64,000 nt of DNA from Trichomonas vaginalis G3 (GCF_026262505.1 NC_067206.1:22583896-22647895), one strand, 5' to 3'; shown: positions 34,971 to 46,569, numbered from the stretch's first letter. Translations and numbers: made by a program. Notes: generated from the letters alone by a model not told the origin.

Positions 34971-36833
34971 ATGTCAAATGAAACAGCGTCTATGCGAGAA
35001 ATACAACACAACCGACAACTCATTATGCAAGCTCTAAATAAGAACACAACAAACTTTTCAAACTATTCTAAGATATCTGAGTCATTGAAAGAAGGAAACT
35101 TAAAACTGACGATAAACCCAATGACAGACGAGTTTCTATTTCAAGACAACAAGAACCATACTGTCTGTGTAAATCCAACAAAAGGAACTTTAAACGAGAA
35201 ACCTATAGATGAACTTCTTTTGAAAGCAGATGTTGGCAACAAAGCTGACAAAGAATATGTAGACGATGCAATAGCAAAAGAAGAAGAAAGAGCTAACAAA
35301 GCTTATGCAACAAAAGAACATACTCATCCTGAACTAGCAGACAAAACATATGTTGACAATAAAATGTCAAGTGAAGTGACAAGAGCTGAAAACGAATATT
35401 CTAAAAAGACTCATACACATACTATATCTGAAATAACAAACTTACAAGAAACCTTAAACAGGAAAAGTGACGTTGGACATACACATACCATTGCAAATAT
35501 TACAAACTTACAAGAAACCTTAAACAGGAAAAGTGACGTTGGACATACACATACCATTGCAAATATTACAAACTTACAAGAAACCTTAAACAGGAAAAGT
35601 GACGTTGGACATACACATACCATTGCAAATATTGCAAACTTACAAGAAACCTTAAACAGGAAAAGTGACGTTGGACATACACATACCATTGCAAATATTC
35701 AAACTTACAAGAAACCTTAAACAGGAAAAGTGACGTTGGACATACACATACATCTTCTGAAATAACAGACTTAAACGTTAGCCTTGAAAATAAAGCAGAT
35801 AAAACATATGTCAATGAAATATACCAAAGTTTAGTTGGAACAAAAAATATTGAAACTATTGTTGGTGACTTTTCTGTCAATGAAGAAAACAAATATTTTA
35901 GATGGCAGTTGGTACAGTCCTTAGAAAATGGTACACGGTATAAACTCATTCCGAAAAATAACAATGAAATGTATGTAAGCTATAAAAAGAAGATGGTACA
36001 CAAGTTAAAGTTCCATTAGACAACAACTGCTACTTAAACATATATGGAGACGAACAAAAGAAATATTTAAGAGTTTATGAAATGGCAGATATGACATTGC
36101 CTGACCCAGCTCCAGCACCATACTATTATGACTATGGAGATGACGAGAACACCACATGTAGATGAACAAAAGCTAACATTATATTTAGATTTTTATAGAT
36201 ATAAAAGATATAATGCAATAGAAAAAACGAGAATAGTATACTATTATGAAGATGACAGAAATAAATATTATAGTCAAGACTTTACCTACCCTGAAAACAT
36301 AAGATTATATTATAAAAAATATTCTGACAAACCAGAAGAAACCTGAAATAGTTGCACTATATTTTAAGTTCAAAAGAGACAATCCTATAATATCTCATAT
36401 GTTTGATTTAATGAACCCAGTAGGTTCTATTTATACATCTATGGAAGCAAGAGGTCCTCAAGTAATGTTTGGTGTTGGTGCATGGGAACAAATAGTCGAC
36501 AGGTTTTTGTATTGTGCAAACTCTTCAAAGGAAACAGGTGGAAGTAAAACGATTTCAGGTGAAAACTTACCTGCGCACAGTCACTACATAGATTTAAGTA
36601 CATCTCAAGCAGGTTGGCATAAGCATAGATATTGGGATTGGTCAGGAATGACAAAAGGTAAAGGATATGATGTTAAAGACGACGTTAAGTTTGCTATAAA
36701 TTGTTACTGGGATGACACTCAGGGAGAAGGAAACCATACACATTTCGTTTCAGGATATACGCAAACAACGGGACAAAGTAAAGACTACATGCCACCTTAC
36801 ATGACAGTTTACGCATGGTATAGAATTGCTTAG
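34971..36833 (+). pseudogene. Fibre-like protein, long-shaft version (broken part of copy 2)
   Basis: It begins MSNETASMREIQHNRQLIMQ like copy 1 and keeps the coiled-coil start. It then has five of the 22-residue units with HTHT (about 35430-35755) where copy 1 has two, a shaft of about 600 bases unlike copy 1, and the same gp10-like tip (NPVGSIYTSMEA, LPAHSHYIDL, PPYMTVYAWYR). Broken, with about three breaks. The differences from copy 1 lie between a constant start and a constant tip. Confidence 0.7.
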
Positions 36834-37786
36834 TCGTCATTTTCAACTTCTTTAGCATATTCGTCAGGAGTTGTCTTATATTTGTTAGGAACTGTCTTTG
36901 AAAGTATACCACCTTGAACTTTGACAAGTTTGAAACGAGGTCTGACAATAGTAGTTTTATCTTCTGCTTGCAGTCTGTACATTTTGCCATGTTTGCCTAA
37001 AACTTCATAATATTCTCTTGTATACTTTCTTCTATTTTTACGAACACGAATGCGAGTACCTGTCGAGTTCCCATTGTTGTCATAGTCAATAGTATTTTCA
37101 TATGGGTCGCGTTTAGGTATTTCTATTTTTACTTTGTCACCTTTCTTAAGTTTGAAGCCTGGCATTCTTTCTTGTTTGTCTCTTTTGACTAAACTATTAA
37201 ATATATAGTCTTTCTCTAAGTCAGGGTTGTTTTTCATTTCTTCGGGGGAGTGGTTTCCCAAACCTTTTTGTTTACGGCTATTGTAAATATTTAAAACTTG
37301 TCTCATCTTTGCCATGGAGAAGTGTCTATATTGTCGTCATATGACATTTCATTTGCTTCACCACCTTGTGGTTGGTTTAAGTCTCTTAAGATTTTTATAC
37401 AACTGTCAATGACACCAAGAGCAGAATGGTTTTGGTCGACAATGAAATATTGGTTTACATTTTTTGAACGCAGATAGTTTTTAATATCGTCTGATTTGAA
37501 AGAACTTTCACAGTCAGATGTCAGTTTTGTTGGATGGTATTTGTCAACGAATATTGTCAAAGCAGTTTTCAATCTAAAATATTTTTGGACTGTAATGGTA
37601 TGGCTTCACAGTATCTTGTGTTTTGACCGACAAATATTAGCCAGTATGGTGGTCCATCTTCTCTATACCTCGGAATGTTTTCCAAGATATCCATAAACCA
37701 AGCATTTGGTGTTGAACTAAAGATTTTTATCATGAGTGCTTTCTTTGTTGCTTAGAAACATAGGGGTCCTTGTTTGGATTCGTCAT
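36830..37786 (-). pseudogene. Retroviral-type integrase (broken part of copy 2)
   Basis: Same core regions as copy 1 (SDCESSF, HSALGVID, basic C-terminal part). Convergent with the fibre gene and divergent from 37804. Broken. Confidence 0.8.
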
Positions 37787-37803
37787 TTTTTAACCCATAA
37801 GAA

Positions 37804-38204
37804 ATGGGTTTATTTGGCGCATTAGCAGGAGTTGCATCCAGATTTTTGCCCGCAGTGGGAACAATAGCCAGAGGTGCATTTGGAATTGGAAGGAAGATTT
37901 TGAGTACATTAGGTATACTTAAAGAGAAAGCACAACCTATTATACAAACTGTACAGAAAGGTTGGGAGTAGCACGAGATGCAGCAAATCTTATTCCAAAT
38001 CCTGAAACAAGAGGAAAAGTTCAAGGATGGATGGACAATGTAGGAAGACAAGCAGGAAACTACTATAACAAAGCAAATGACTACTATAACCAAGCAGGGC
38101 ACTATATGGACCAAGGTGAAAGATTCTTTAACAGAGGATATAACCATGCACAACAGTGGGTAAACAACAACCAACCGCAACCGCCTCAAACGTGGGGAAT
38201 GTAA
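37804..38204 (+). pseudogene. Small Gly-rich protein (broken part of copy 2)
   Basis: Counterpart of 8965-9366, with the start MGLFGALAGVASRF and the YYNKANDYYNQAG repeats recognisable. Broken. Confidence 0.65.
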
Positions 38205-38222
38205 ATTTTTTACTGAGATGAA

Positions 38223-38378
38223 ATGAACAATACAGCATTGAGACAAATGGGTTCAAGATGGATTTGTCGACTTCCAGCAGTTACACAACCACGTGTTTGT
38301 CAAGTTCTTCCTATACCTCAGGAAGTTTTAGACCGACTTAAAAAACCTAAACAACCAGTTGAAAACAAACCAAACTAA
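38223..38378 (+). CDS. 51-residue conserved Maverick microprotein, copy 2
   Basis: Counterpart of 9386-9538 with one added in-frame Pro codon (TQPRVC against TQRVC) and Gln to Lys near the end. The leader TTTTTACTGAGATGAA is kept. Open frame. Confidence 0.6.
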   Translation: MNNTALRQMGSRWICRLPAVTQPRVCQVLPIPQEVLDRLKKPKQPVENKPN

Positions 38379-38397
38379 AATTTTTTACTGAGATGAA

Positions 38398-38978
38398 ATG
38401 ACCGAAGAAGTTGAAACGGTAGATTTGACACCACAAACAAAAAGTTCAGAACCATTGTCAAAACCTGTCAAAGAACTTACAGATGAAGAGAAAAATTCAA
38501 TAATAGAAAGTGCCAGGTCTGGAAATACAAACCCTAATACAAAGTCACTTTTCATAGAAATGGAACGGCTAGTATCTCAAAAAAGAAACAGACTCTCACA
38601 AATAAAATATTGAAGTCTGAAGGAGCTTTCGAGACAACAGATGGAAAAGTTTACTTCACTGACCAACAGTTCATTATAGAACATCTCATTGACTTAGAGT
38701 CGAAATATTCTAAACTTTACAACAAACACAAAAAGTTGAAAGGAAAACAAAAACAAATGGCATATGATATTTATGAAGATGTTGACGACACAACTACCTG
38801 CAAGTGAGGTAAAGTCAGAGGAACCGAAAAGTGACGAAAAACCGATAGAAGAAGAAAAACAAAAACTGAAGATAAACCAAAACCAAAGTTTAGTTTCCAA
38901 ACTAAACCAAGTCAACCTTCATTAGCTGGTATGGGTTGGCGTCAAAGACTTATGGCAGCAGGCGGTTATGTAAAGTAA
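38398..38978 (+). pseudogene. Charged coiled-coil protein (broken part of copy 2)
   Basis: Counterpart of 9558-10142; start, coiled coil and the GMGWRQRLMAAGGYVK end are recognisable. Broken. Confidence 0.65.
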
Positions 38979-39007
38979 AGAAAAAAAATTTTTTTATTTT
39001 TATAAAA

Positions 39008-41152
39008 ATGCCCCCATATAGAATGGATAGAAAATCTGCTAGAATAAAAGCAGAGTTAGAAAGATATGGTTGGAAGTTTCAAAGAAGTTTAAATATAGGA
39101 AGGGAAGACCCATAAAAGTCTATGACAAACTGTCTGGTCTTCGCTATGAAATGGACTTGGAAACAGCACGCGCAAATTATCCAAACAGACTAGAGAGGTT
39201 AGAAGAAGAACGTCTTATGGACATGCCTTTCGATGTTAGTGAACCTCAAGTTGAAGGACACGACGGCTTTGCCAGATTCTACTGGAAACATGACGAACAA
39301 TTGCATCCTTTGAGAAGGAAAAAAGGAAAAGGTGAAGACGCACATGCTCCCATGGAAAGAACAAGATATGCATATGAAAAGTATCGTGAAGTTAGAAGTC
39401 AAATTACATCTGGTCGAACCTTTACAGTAAACTTTGACGAAGGAAAGAACAAAGAAGGCTTCATGGGTGTACTTGCTGCATACAAGACGGAAATAAGAAA
39501 GGATACAATCTCAGACTAACCGTAACAGATTTGGATGGTCACATTTACTATGCACATGGCAATGTCACAACAGCTGCAATGCTTCTTGACGCTTTCAAGA
39601 CTACAAAGAGAGAACAAATGGTTGACTCCGACTCAGACATTTTGAATGCAATTGAAGGAATTGCAAGTGTCAAGTTCGAATGGTACCAACCTAACCCTCA
39701 AGCAGTCAGACAACATGCTGGATACTTCCCGTTCATAAATAAGTCTGACATTGACTTGACAAGGTATGGAATTTACAATTCAATTGAAACAATTGTCAAT
39801 GAACCTTGCATTCTTACATGTCTCAGGAACTCTGGTCTTGTTACAGAGAGAAGATGAAGTATCTTGAGTCATGTGTGAAGACAAGGTACATTCTCAGAGG
39901 TCAATTGGCAAAAATTGCACCGTTGGCAAATGTCAATATCCGAGTCAACATACCTACAGCTAAAGGTTCTTCACATGACGACTATGTTGTTGACAAAGAC
40001 TTACCATGGTTGAAGATTGTAATTGTCCACAACCACTTCATGTTGAACGAAAGTCTTACAAACCCATTGTTCGGAAAAGGCAAGTGCAACATTGTCAGAG
40101 CTGTAAACATTCTTTTCGAGAAAGGTTTGTTGGAACCAATTCCAGATGACAAGCTGACAGAAACTTTTGTACCAAAAGACGAAACAAACTTTTCATTGTT
40201 AGCAAGACCAAAAGTTGTTCCAGACAAAGTTCTAGTACAAAAGAAGTACACAATTCCAAAAGGAGTTGGATTGTTCGGATACCAACCTGAACCAGAAGAA
40301 CTTCCAATGAGGTTGCAAGAACTTCAAGATGCTATAAACAAACTTCCATTGAGACATCCAATTGACGTCAAATTGTATTGGAGAGCATCTGAGTTAGGTC
40401 AGAAGGTTTTATATGAAACAGGTTGCTTCGACGATGTTTATGAGATAACAGGAGAAGTTTCTCAGAAGATAAGAGACTCACTTGAATTTCCACAAACTGG
40501 ACCAATTGGTTGCGACAAGTTCGACTCAAACGAAAAGATATACTATGTCGACCTTAACGCTGCATACATGAGGTTCGTCCAATATATCCCGACTGGAATT
40601 CCAAACGAAGATGGTGAGTTCCCGGGAAGGAACTATACAGTTGGAAAAGTCATACAACAACTGTATGATATTAGGAAAGCTTCAAACCCCAAACTTGCAA
40701 TGACACTCAAATTGCTTATGAATTCGACATGGGGATATTCCATTAAGAAACCTCAAGAGATGAAGAGTAAACACTATGAGAAGGTCGACAACTTTGTTGA
40801 AAGGTTTCTCCTTTTGTTTTGAAATACGAATTCACCCAAGGTCAAAGTGGCTTAGTAACCACATTAAAACCTATTGTCGAACATTGGTCTTACCCTCAGT
40901 TCGCAAAGGCAGTCCTTGACAACTACAACAAATTCTTCTCCGAAGTCAAATCCAAAGTGAAGGTTTACTATGAGAACATTGACGCACTCATGACGAACGA
41001 AGAAGGATACAACAAACTCATTGAAATGGGTGGTCGGTGAAAAGATGGGTCAATTCAAATTGGACAAAATTTTCACCGAAGTTCATGTCCTCTCCAAGCG
41101 TAAGTACTGGGGTGTTAAAGAAGACGGCAAAAATAAACATTGCATGAAATAA
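39008..41152 (+). pseudogene. Family B DNA polymerase (broken part of copy 2)
   Basis: Matches the copy 1 polymerase along its whole length, with motif A YYVDLNAAYMRF and motif B LLMNSTWGYS visible and the same diverged motif C region. Broken, with about five breaks. Confidence 0.8.
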
Positions 41153-41297
41153 AAAATTTTTATTCGAATTTGAATCGGACAGGTCGAGTTACACCATTCT
41201 TGGTCTCAAACTCATATATAACCTGTTTGTCTGTATTTTCGTCGACTATGGCACGAGACACGAACATTGACCAAACGGACAAAAAGTGTCATTTCGG

Positions 41298-41516
41298 ATG
41301 GTCACGCAGCCAATCGCATTCGAGCACTTCGAAGAAGCCTTACGTTCCAAGGGAGAGGGTGTCTGGTGCAAGGGAGAGGTCATGAGACTCTACGAGCAGT
41401 ACATCCTCAATGCCTGGGAGGACAAATCGTCCTTGGATTGGCAATCTACCAACTCCTCTGGGACGACCTCCTACGCAACTGGGAGACGAAAGAGTCCAAT
41501 TCAAGGTCGGAACTAA
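41298..41516 (+). CDS. Hypothetical 72-residue cargo protein of copy 2
   Basis: The first cargo-zone gene of copy 2, starting MVTQPIAFEHFEEALRSKGE. It has many C- or G-ending codons compared with the core genes. No family recognised. It may itself be a fragment. Absent from copy 1. Confidence 0.35.
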   Translation: MVTQPIAFEHFEEALRSKGEGVWCKGEVMRLYEQYILNAWEDKSSLDWQSTNSSGTTSYATGRRKSPIQGRN

Positions 41517-41589
41517 TTTTGCAAATTGACCTTAATTTCACATACTTATCCAAATAAACACCTAAATTTACTTGGGGTTTCCCCCTAAA

Positions 41590-42306
41590 ATAAAATTTTT
41601 TTACTCTTAGAACCACTCGAGGTTCTCCTTACGGTTGTTGAGCTTGTCACCGTCAATGTGTCTGACCTTCGTCTTCTTGTCTGGATTTGGAACCCATTGA
41701 TACGACAAGCTTCCCATGGAAATTGAACCGTAATTCCGAAGGGTAAGGTTCAAGTGTCCCAAGTTGTTGAGGACTGGGGTAAGAACCTTGCCGTCTCCTT
41801 GTTGCGGATTTGGTATGGGTAGGGTTGGGAAATTTCGTAAGTGTCATCGGCAACAAGGGTTGCCCAAACTTCCTCTTCTTCGTGTTTCTCTTCTTCCTCT
41901 TCTTCCTCTTCTCTTCTTCGTGTTTCTCTTCTTCCTCGACAATTCCTTCTTCAATTCTGTGTTCACGAATTACGGTGTTGGAGGTTCTGTCCTTTCCGAG
42001 TACCTTCCAGATGGCGTCTATCTCTTCGAAGAAACGGTAGATGAGTCTGGCAAGGTCTCGGTTCTCTCTCGCGTAAATGCGCAAGGTTTCCGTCAAATCG
42101 TTCAGGACTTTCTCATTGGAAGCTTGGTTCATGAGGAACTCACCTTTAAGTCCCTTCATCTCTTCCATAAGACTACTTTGGAGAGTCTTAACGGTGTTTG
42201 TCAGATGAGCTTTCAAATTCAAAATTTGAATTTGAACTGGGCGCTTGTCTGGCAACATTGAAAGGACATCTGCCATTGTGTTCGGCTTCGGTGCTTGTTC
42301 GGACAT
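41590..42306 (-). pseudogene. Coiled-coil protein with HNH-like end, cargo of copy 2 (broken)
   Basis: It starts MSEQAPKPNTMADVLSMLPD; a long helix-forming part and an acidic/basic run (EEEEKHEEEKRKKRKKR) follow. At its 3' end the locus shows an HNH-type signature (HIDGDKLNNRKENLEW), as in HNH homing-type nucleases. Absent from copy 1. Broken. Confidence 0.5.
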
Positions 42307-42344
42307 CGAAAAAATGAAGTGGTTTGAGAATGACGGTTTTACTT

Positions 42345-42922
42345 CAAAAAGCTTGTTATGACGGTTAAGTCATACAACAAGTTTAAAATAATATCTTGTT
42401 CTTCTTCTGAACGTTTGTTGTCTCTTCCGATAAAAGTTTCGAACATGAGAACCAAAAAACGTTTTTTGAGATTGCGGAAGAGTTCAGGCAAATTTTCATA
42501 TTCTGGATATGTTGGGAGCAGTTCAAACATCTGAGCTGACTTTCGGACAAAATTGGGACAATGTCAACAAATTCATCTTTGGTCGGACTGCTTGAAGGTA
42601 AGTCCCTTACATGTAAGTAGCTCTGGTAAAGTCTTCTCATTTCTGCTAACTTCTGGAGTATAGCTTCGTAGTTTAGGAGTTTTAATTTTAATTGTCTTAT
42701 TCCACTCTTGACATCTAAACGGTAACTATCCATGAGGTCAAGAGTAGCTTTGGTAGCTTTAAGTGGAGCTATCTGTTCCTTGACTTCTGCAATTTTGGTT
42801 GCAATTGTGATTTGAGCTCCTTCAAGTTCGCCGTCTATGTCGTTCTCAACACCTTCAACCATAGCTTGAAACTCTTCATCGGTCCATTGAGATTGGTGTG
42901 GGACGAATTTAACTTGCTTCAT
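42345..42922 (-). pseudogene. Hypothetical helical protein, cargo of copy 2 (broken)
   Basis: Starts MKQVKFVPHQSQWTDEEFQA and is helix-rich (IATKIAEVKEQIAPLKATKA), with a C-terminal helical part (LPELFRNLKKRFLVLMFETF). No family recognised. Broken. Confidence 0.5.
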
Positions 42923-42963
42923 TCAAAAAATGAAAAAAATGTTTTTACTCTAAACGTTAAGGT

Positions 42964-43329
42964 TTACTGAATTGGTTGGATGTCGCCTTCTGAGGTTATG
43001 AAGAACGGCCGTCCTGAGAAGTGGAACAGTGCTCTGAGAATTTGTATAATTCGTGGAATTGGACTCTCTCTGTTTGGAAGTAGTATCCATGGGCGCTTTG
43101 CAAAGAACTTGAGAAGAGCTTCTTTCTTCATCTCCTTTATGTCGTCGAAAGGAGTGTTTTCTGGTATTTGAATTGGAATTCCGGTTTCAATTTCGATTTT
43201 CAGCGCACCTCTTCCAGACAACCAGAAGCCGAGGGACTTGTTGGCTTTGTCCTTGCCCAAGTACTGCTTAACAACTTCATTTATCTCTATAAGGTAAATT
43301 GCCTCATCTAATGGCTCGATGTTGTCCAT
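42964..43329 (-). CDS. Hypothetical 121-residue protein at the left side of the iteron array
   Basis: Starts MDNIEPLDEAIYLIEINEVV and carries SLGFWLSGRGALKIEIETG and FSGRPFFITSEGD. The codons are richer in G/C than in the core genes. Its start codon touches the first unit of the array. A short trace of its first codons (CTCTATAAGGTAAATTG) remains in copy 1 at 18396-18412. No family recognised. Confidence 0.55.
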   Translation of the reverse strand: MDNIEPLDEAIYLIEINEVVKQYLGKDKANKSLGFWLSGRGALKIEIETGIPIQIPENTPFDDIKEMKKEALLKFFAKRPWILLPNRESPIPRIIQILRALFHFSGRPFFITSEGDIQPIQ

Positions 43330-43816
43330 TGTACTGTTTCAGAACAATACTTGTACTTTTTCAGAACAATACTTGTACTGTTTCAGAACAATACTTGTAC
43401 TGTTTCAGAACAATACTTGTACTGTTTCAGAACAATACTTGTACTTTTTCAGAACAAGACTTGTACTGTTTCAGAACAATACTTGTACTTTTTCAGAACA
43501 ATACTTGTACTTTTTCAGAACAAATTTCCCGTAAAAGCTCTCAATTTGTGAGAAAAATTTTCTGTTTCAGAACAATATTTGTTCTGTTTCAGAACAATAT
43601 TTGTACTGTTTCAGAACAATACTTGTACTGTTTCAGAACAATATTTGCACTGCTTCAGAACAATATTTGTACTGTTTCAGAACAATATTTGTACTGTTTC
43701 AGAACAATATTTGCACTGCTTCAGAACAATATTTGTACTGCTTCAGAACAATATTTGTACTTTTTCAGAACAATATTTGTACTTTTTCAGAACAATACTT
43801 GCACTGCTTCAGAACA
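43328..43816. repeat. 22-base iteron array of copy 2
   Basis: Nine units (43330-43525) and twelve units (43560-43816) of a 22-base repeat with the core TGTTTCAGAACA, an inverted repeat TGTT-TCAG-AACA, separated by about 38 bases of other sequence. The array fills exactly the space between the start codons of the divergent genes 42964-43329 and 43817-44422. Long frames through the array are repeat effects. Confidence 0.88.
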
Positions 43817-44422
43817 ATGTCCGACGTACCACCAACCGAGTCCATTCCCAAGCCAGAAGAACCGAAAGCTGCAGAACCACAACAGTCTCCTCAGCAACCT
43901 CAGTTCCAGCAAGTCCCTCCGAATTACTACCAATTTCCACCTCAAGGTTACTACCAATTTCCACCTCAAGGTTACTACCCACCACAAGGCTTCCCGAACT
44001 ACCCTCCTCCTCAGCCTATGCCTTACTTCCCCAACCCTTGGATGTTTATGCAAAACCCTGCCCCACAATTCCAATCTCAATCCAAGAGAGACCAAGAGTT
44101 CGAGGAAGGTCTGAACCGCTTACGCAAAGAGTATGCTACTGCCCCAATGGAAGACGACAGGCTTTCAGTCTCTTCCCTCAAATCGACCGATTCGACTCGT
44201 ACCACAGATTCGGTTCGTGACCGTGAAGACTACCTCAAGCAGTCTGAGAGACTCTTCATCCTACAACCATTTACAGTTGGAGCTCTCAAGAACATGCGCA
44301 ATTACGAAGGTCAGACACCAGCTGGAGACCGTAAAACAGACGTACTCGCAAGAGCAGTCCAACTGGTCAAGACAAAGACCGAGATAGTCGACTTCATTCT
44401 TGCAGCTTGCCCATACAAGTAA
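43817..44422 (+). CDS. MSDVPP protein, Pro/Tyr-rich, cargo of copy 2
   Basis: 201 residues. The ATG lies in the last array unit. It starts MSDVPPTESIPKPEEPKA, then has a Gln/Pro/Tyr-rich region with two YYQFPPQG repeats, then a charged region with Ser/Thr/Asp (SLKSTDSTRTTDSVRDRED) and a helical end (FTVGALKNMRNYEG, ARAVQLVKTKTEIVDFILAA). No family recognised. Copy 1 keeps only its first 25 or so codons. Confidence 0.6.
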   Translation: MSDVPPTESIPKPEEPKAAEPQQSPQQPQFQQVPPNYYQFPPQGYYQFPPQGYYPPQGFPNYPPPQPMPYFPNPWMFMQNPAPQFQSQSKRDQEFEEGLNRLRKEYATAPMEDDRLSVSSLKSTDSTRTTDSVRDREDYLKQSERLFILQPFTVGALKNMRNYEGQTPAGDRKTDVLARAVQLVKTKTEIVDFILAACPYK

Positions 44423-44450
44423 AAAAATAAACAATTACGAGTTAAACTTT

Positions 44451-44651
44451 TTACTCTTTCTTTTCTGAGTTGTTTAGAGCTGGTTTCTCTTGTAGGAACC
44501 TTTCGTACTCTTCCATGGTCATGTAATTGCGAATTTGGTACGCAATTCCAGGTTCGTTGTTTTTGAACCTTACGTATGTAACGCTTCCATCCTCCTCAGG
44601 GAAGTAAGCTGCTAACATCTGACCAAGTTTTCTCGGTGACTCGGAGCTCAT
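44451..44651 (-). CDS. Hypothetical 66-residue cargo protein of copy 2
   Basis: Starts MSSESPRKLGQMLAAYFPEE and is soluble; YVRFKNNEPGIAYQIRNYMT suggests a small alpha/beta fold. It is convergent with the MSDVPP gene. No family recognised; absent from copy 1. Confidence 0.45.
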   Translation of the reverse strand: MSSESPRKLGQMLAAYFPEEDGSVTYVRFKNNEPGIAYQIRNYMTMEEYERFLQEKPALNNSEKKE

Positions 44652-44702
44652 AAAAATGTCACTTTTTAAACGTTAAGTTTTTAGTCTTATTTTACCCTTT
44701 GT

Positions 44703-44897
44703 TTACCCTTTGTTTACCCTTTGTTTGTCAAGGTAGTATTGGAGTGCAATTTCTCCAAATTCTCTGTGTCGGAGTTCTTCAGCATTTTCCAAGGTGTTCC
44801 TGGAGAACTCAAAGAAGTTGTCAAGAACATACTGCCATGCTGCTCTTCTGAGTTCGTCGGTATTTTGGAAGTGTTGCACCTTCGAGTCTTCGGACAT
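44703..44897 (-). CDS. Hypothetical 64-residue cargo protein of copy 2
   Basis: Starts MSEDSKVQHFQNTDELRRAA and is predicted all-helical. The 3' end lies in a short direct repeat (TTTACCCTTTG, three times, 44695-44728). No family recognised. Confidence 0.4.
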   Translation of the reverse strand: MSEDSKVQHFQNTDELRRAAWQYVLDNFFEFSRNTLENAEELRHREFGEIALQYYLDKQRVNKG

Positions 44898-45274
44898 GAA
44901 AAAATAACACTTTTTCTATTAAACCGTTTACAATTTGAATTTTGTTGCTGAATTCAGCAAAAATATAATTTAGGGTAGAAGGTTAGATCTAACCTCTTTT
45001 CTAACCTCTTTTCTAACCTCTTTTCTAACCTCATGAATTTTCATGAATTTTATACAGAAAATGCTTGTTTTGAGGTCGAGCCACTTTTGGCTCCACCGTA
45101 TTCTTTCAACCAAAACTCATGAATTCGGCAAAAATATATTTTAGGGTAGAAGGTTAGATATAACCTCTTTTCTAACCTCTTTTCTACCCTCTTGAATTTG
45201 TCATGAGTTTTCCCGAAATAAAAAATAAAGTTGGTTTTTTTAAAAAAATATTTTTTTATTTTTATTGTAAGAAC
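44898..45274. repeat. Cargo-zone repeat block of copy 2
   Basis: No gene. Holds GGTTAGATCTAACC with CTAACCTCTTTT units (44973-45033), the hairpin GAGCCACTTTTGGCTC (45079-45094) with the GCTTGTTTTGAGGTCGAG flank of the copy 1 cassettes but no cassette core, a second GGTTAGATATAACC block (45145-45190), and the cargo leader TTTTTATTGTAAGAAC. Confidence 0.65.
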
Positions 45275-46186
45275 ATGTTAGCAACAACAGCACCAAACTC
45301 GTTAGTCATGAACCCAACTTCAATGTTAGTAGAGATGAAAAGCTTCATTCCTTCTTCATATACTTTCGAAACAAAATCCAGAAGATAAAGCAAGAACTTT
45401 TAACAAGTACTTTGGACTGTTGTGCGAAAGATGAAACAAAATGAACAGTATCTTTATGACATGCAGGACCTCATCGACCATTTACCCAAATTGCCTGAAA
45501 TCCAGCAACAAAAGCTTACTATTCCAGAATTCGATGAAATAGAAGTCAAAGCAACTGACTCAGTAGAAATAAAGAAGTTCATACGAAAGGTTAACTATGA
45601 GTTTCTTGGATTTCATTGCAACCAAAGTCATGGACAAAGATTGCGATATGGTATATAAGAACATCTCTGACATATACAAATCTGGGGAGTTTAAGACCTA
45701 CGACAACTTTGTTTCGTTAGTTGCTGAATGTGTATGGCAGATAAGAGATAAAGATAGAAGAGGTAAGATATGGAATGAAAGATAAAACCCGCAACTTTTG
45801 AGTTAAAGAGAGCAATTGACGCCTTAGTCATACTAGCAGGTAAGATTTCAATGTACAATGCTAAAATGAACCCACAATGTTCAAAATGTAAAGCAGCAAT
45901 GAGGAAATATAACTACTCCGTCAAAGAGATAGAACGTATGCGAAACGACTATGCAGACTTAAAGAAAGAAGTAGAGAAACCAGCAGAAGATAAAATGGAC
46001 ATGTTGACATTTCTGAACAAAAACTATCCAACAGCTGACGATTTCCTTCTATCTGATGTCAAGAAGAAATATAAAGAAACATTCGGCATAGTTAAAACAT
46101 TCGATGTACTGACAGAAGAAATAGAAGCTACGAAATTGTTTAGAATTTCACGAATTCACAATGTTTACCATGTAAAACGCTTATAA
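45275..46186 (+). pseudogene. CxxC coiled-coil protein (broken part of copy 2)
   Basis: Counterpart of 14938-15852, with the same start (MLATTAPNSLVMNPTSMLVE), CSKCKAAMRKYNYS and HVKRL end. Same cargo-type leader. Broken, with about three breaks. Confidence 0.65.
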
Positions 46187-46560
46187 AATAACTGGGGTAG
46201 AAAAGAGGTTAGATATCGGGGTAGATATACCCTTCTACCCTAAACATTATTTTTGCTGAATTCAGCAACAAAATTCTGAGTAAAATAATTTTTAGGGCTT
46301 GTGTCAAACCGTTGAGTTTTCACAAAATTTAAAAAATAACGTTTACCATGTGAAACGCTTATAAAATAACTGGGGTAGAAATGAGGGTAGAAAACGGGGT
46401 AGATATACCCTTCTACCCTAAAATATATTTTTGCTGAAAAATGACCAAATTTCATGAAATTTCTCTAGACCGACTTTTACAGGGGTAGCCAAAACTCTAT
46501 GAAAATCGTGAAAAATAACAGAGTATTTTGACAACTTCAAAGAGGAAGAGTAAATGCACT
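46187..46560. repeat. Repeat block after the CxxC gene of copy 2
   Basis: No gene. Two units (46190-46250 and 46368-46430) built from GGGGTAGA repeats closing in GGGTAGATATACCC, each followed by a TAAA(C/A)ATTATTTTTGCTGA-like end. Then a CATGAAAATCGTGAAAAATAAC stretch and about 40 bases matching the 3' end of the second KilA-N gene of copy 1. Confidence 0.6.
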
Positions 46561-46569
46561 CTTTATTTT

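Noticed and set aside
43299-44220. Long frames rich in CTVSEQYLYCFRTI-like repeats
   Set aside because: Same effect in the copy 2 array. Only the MSDVPP frame beyond the array looks coding.
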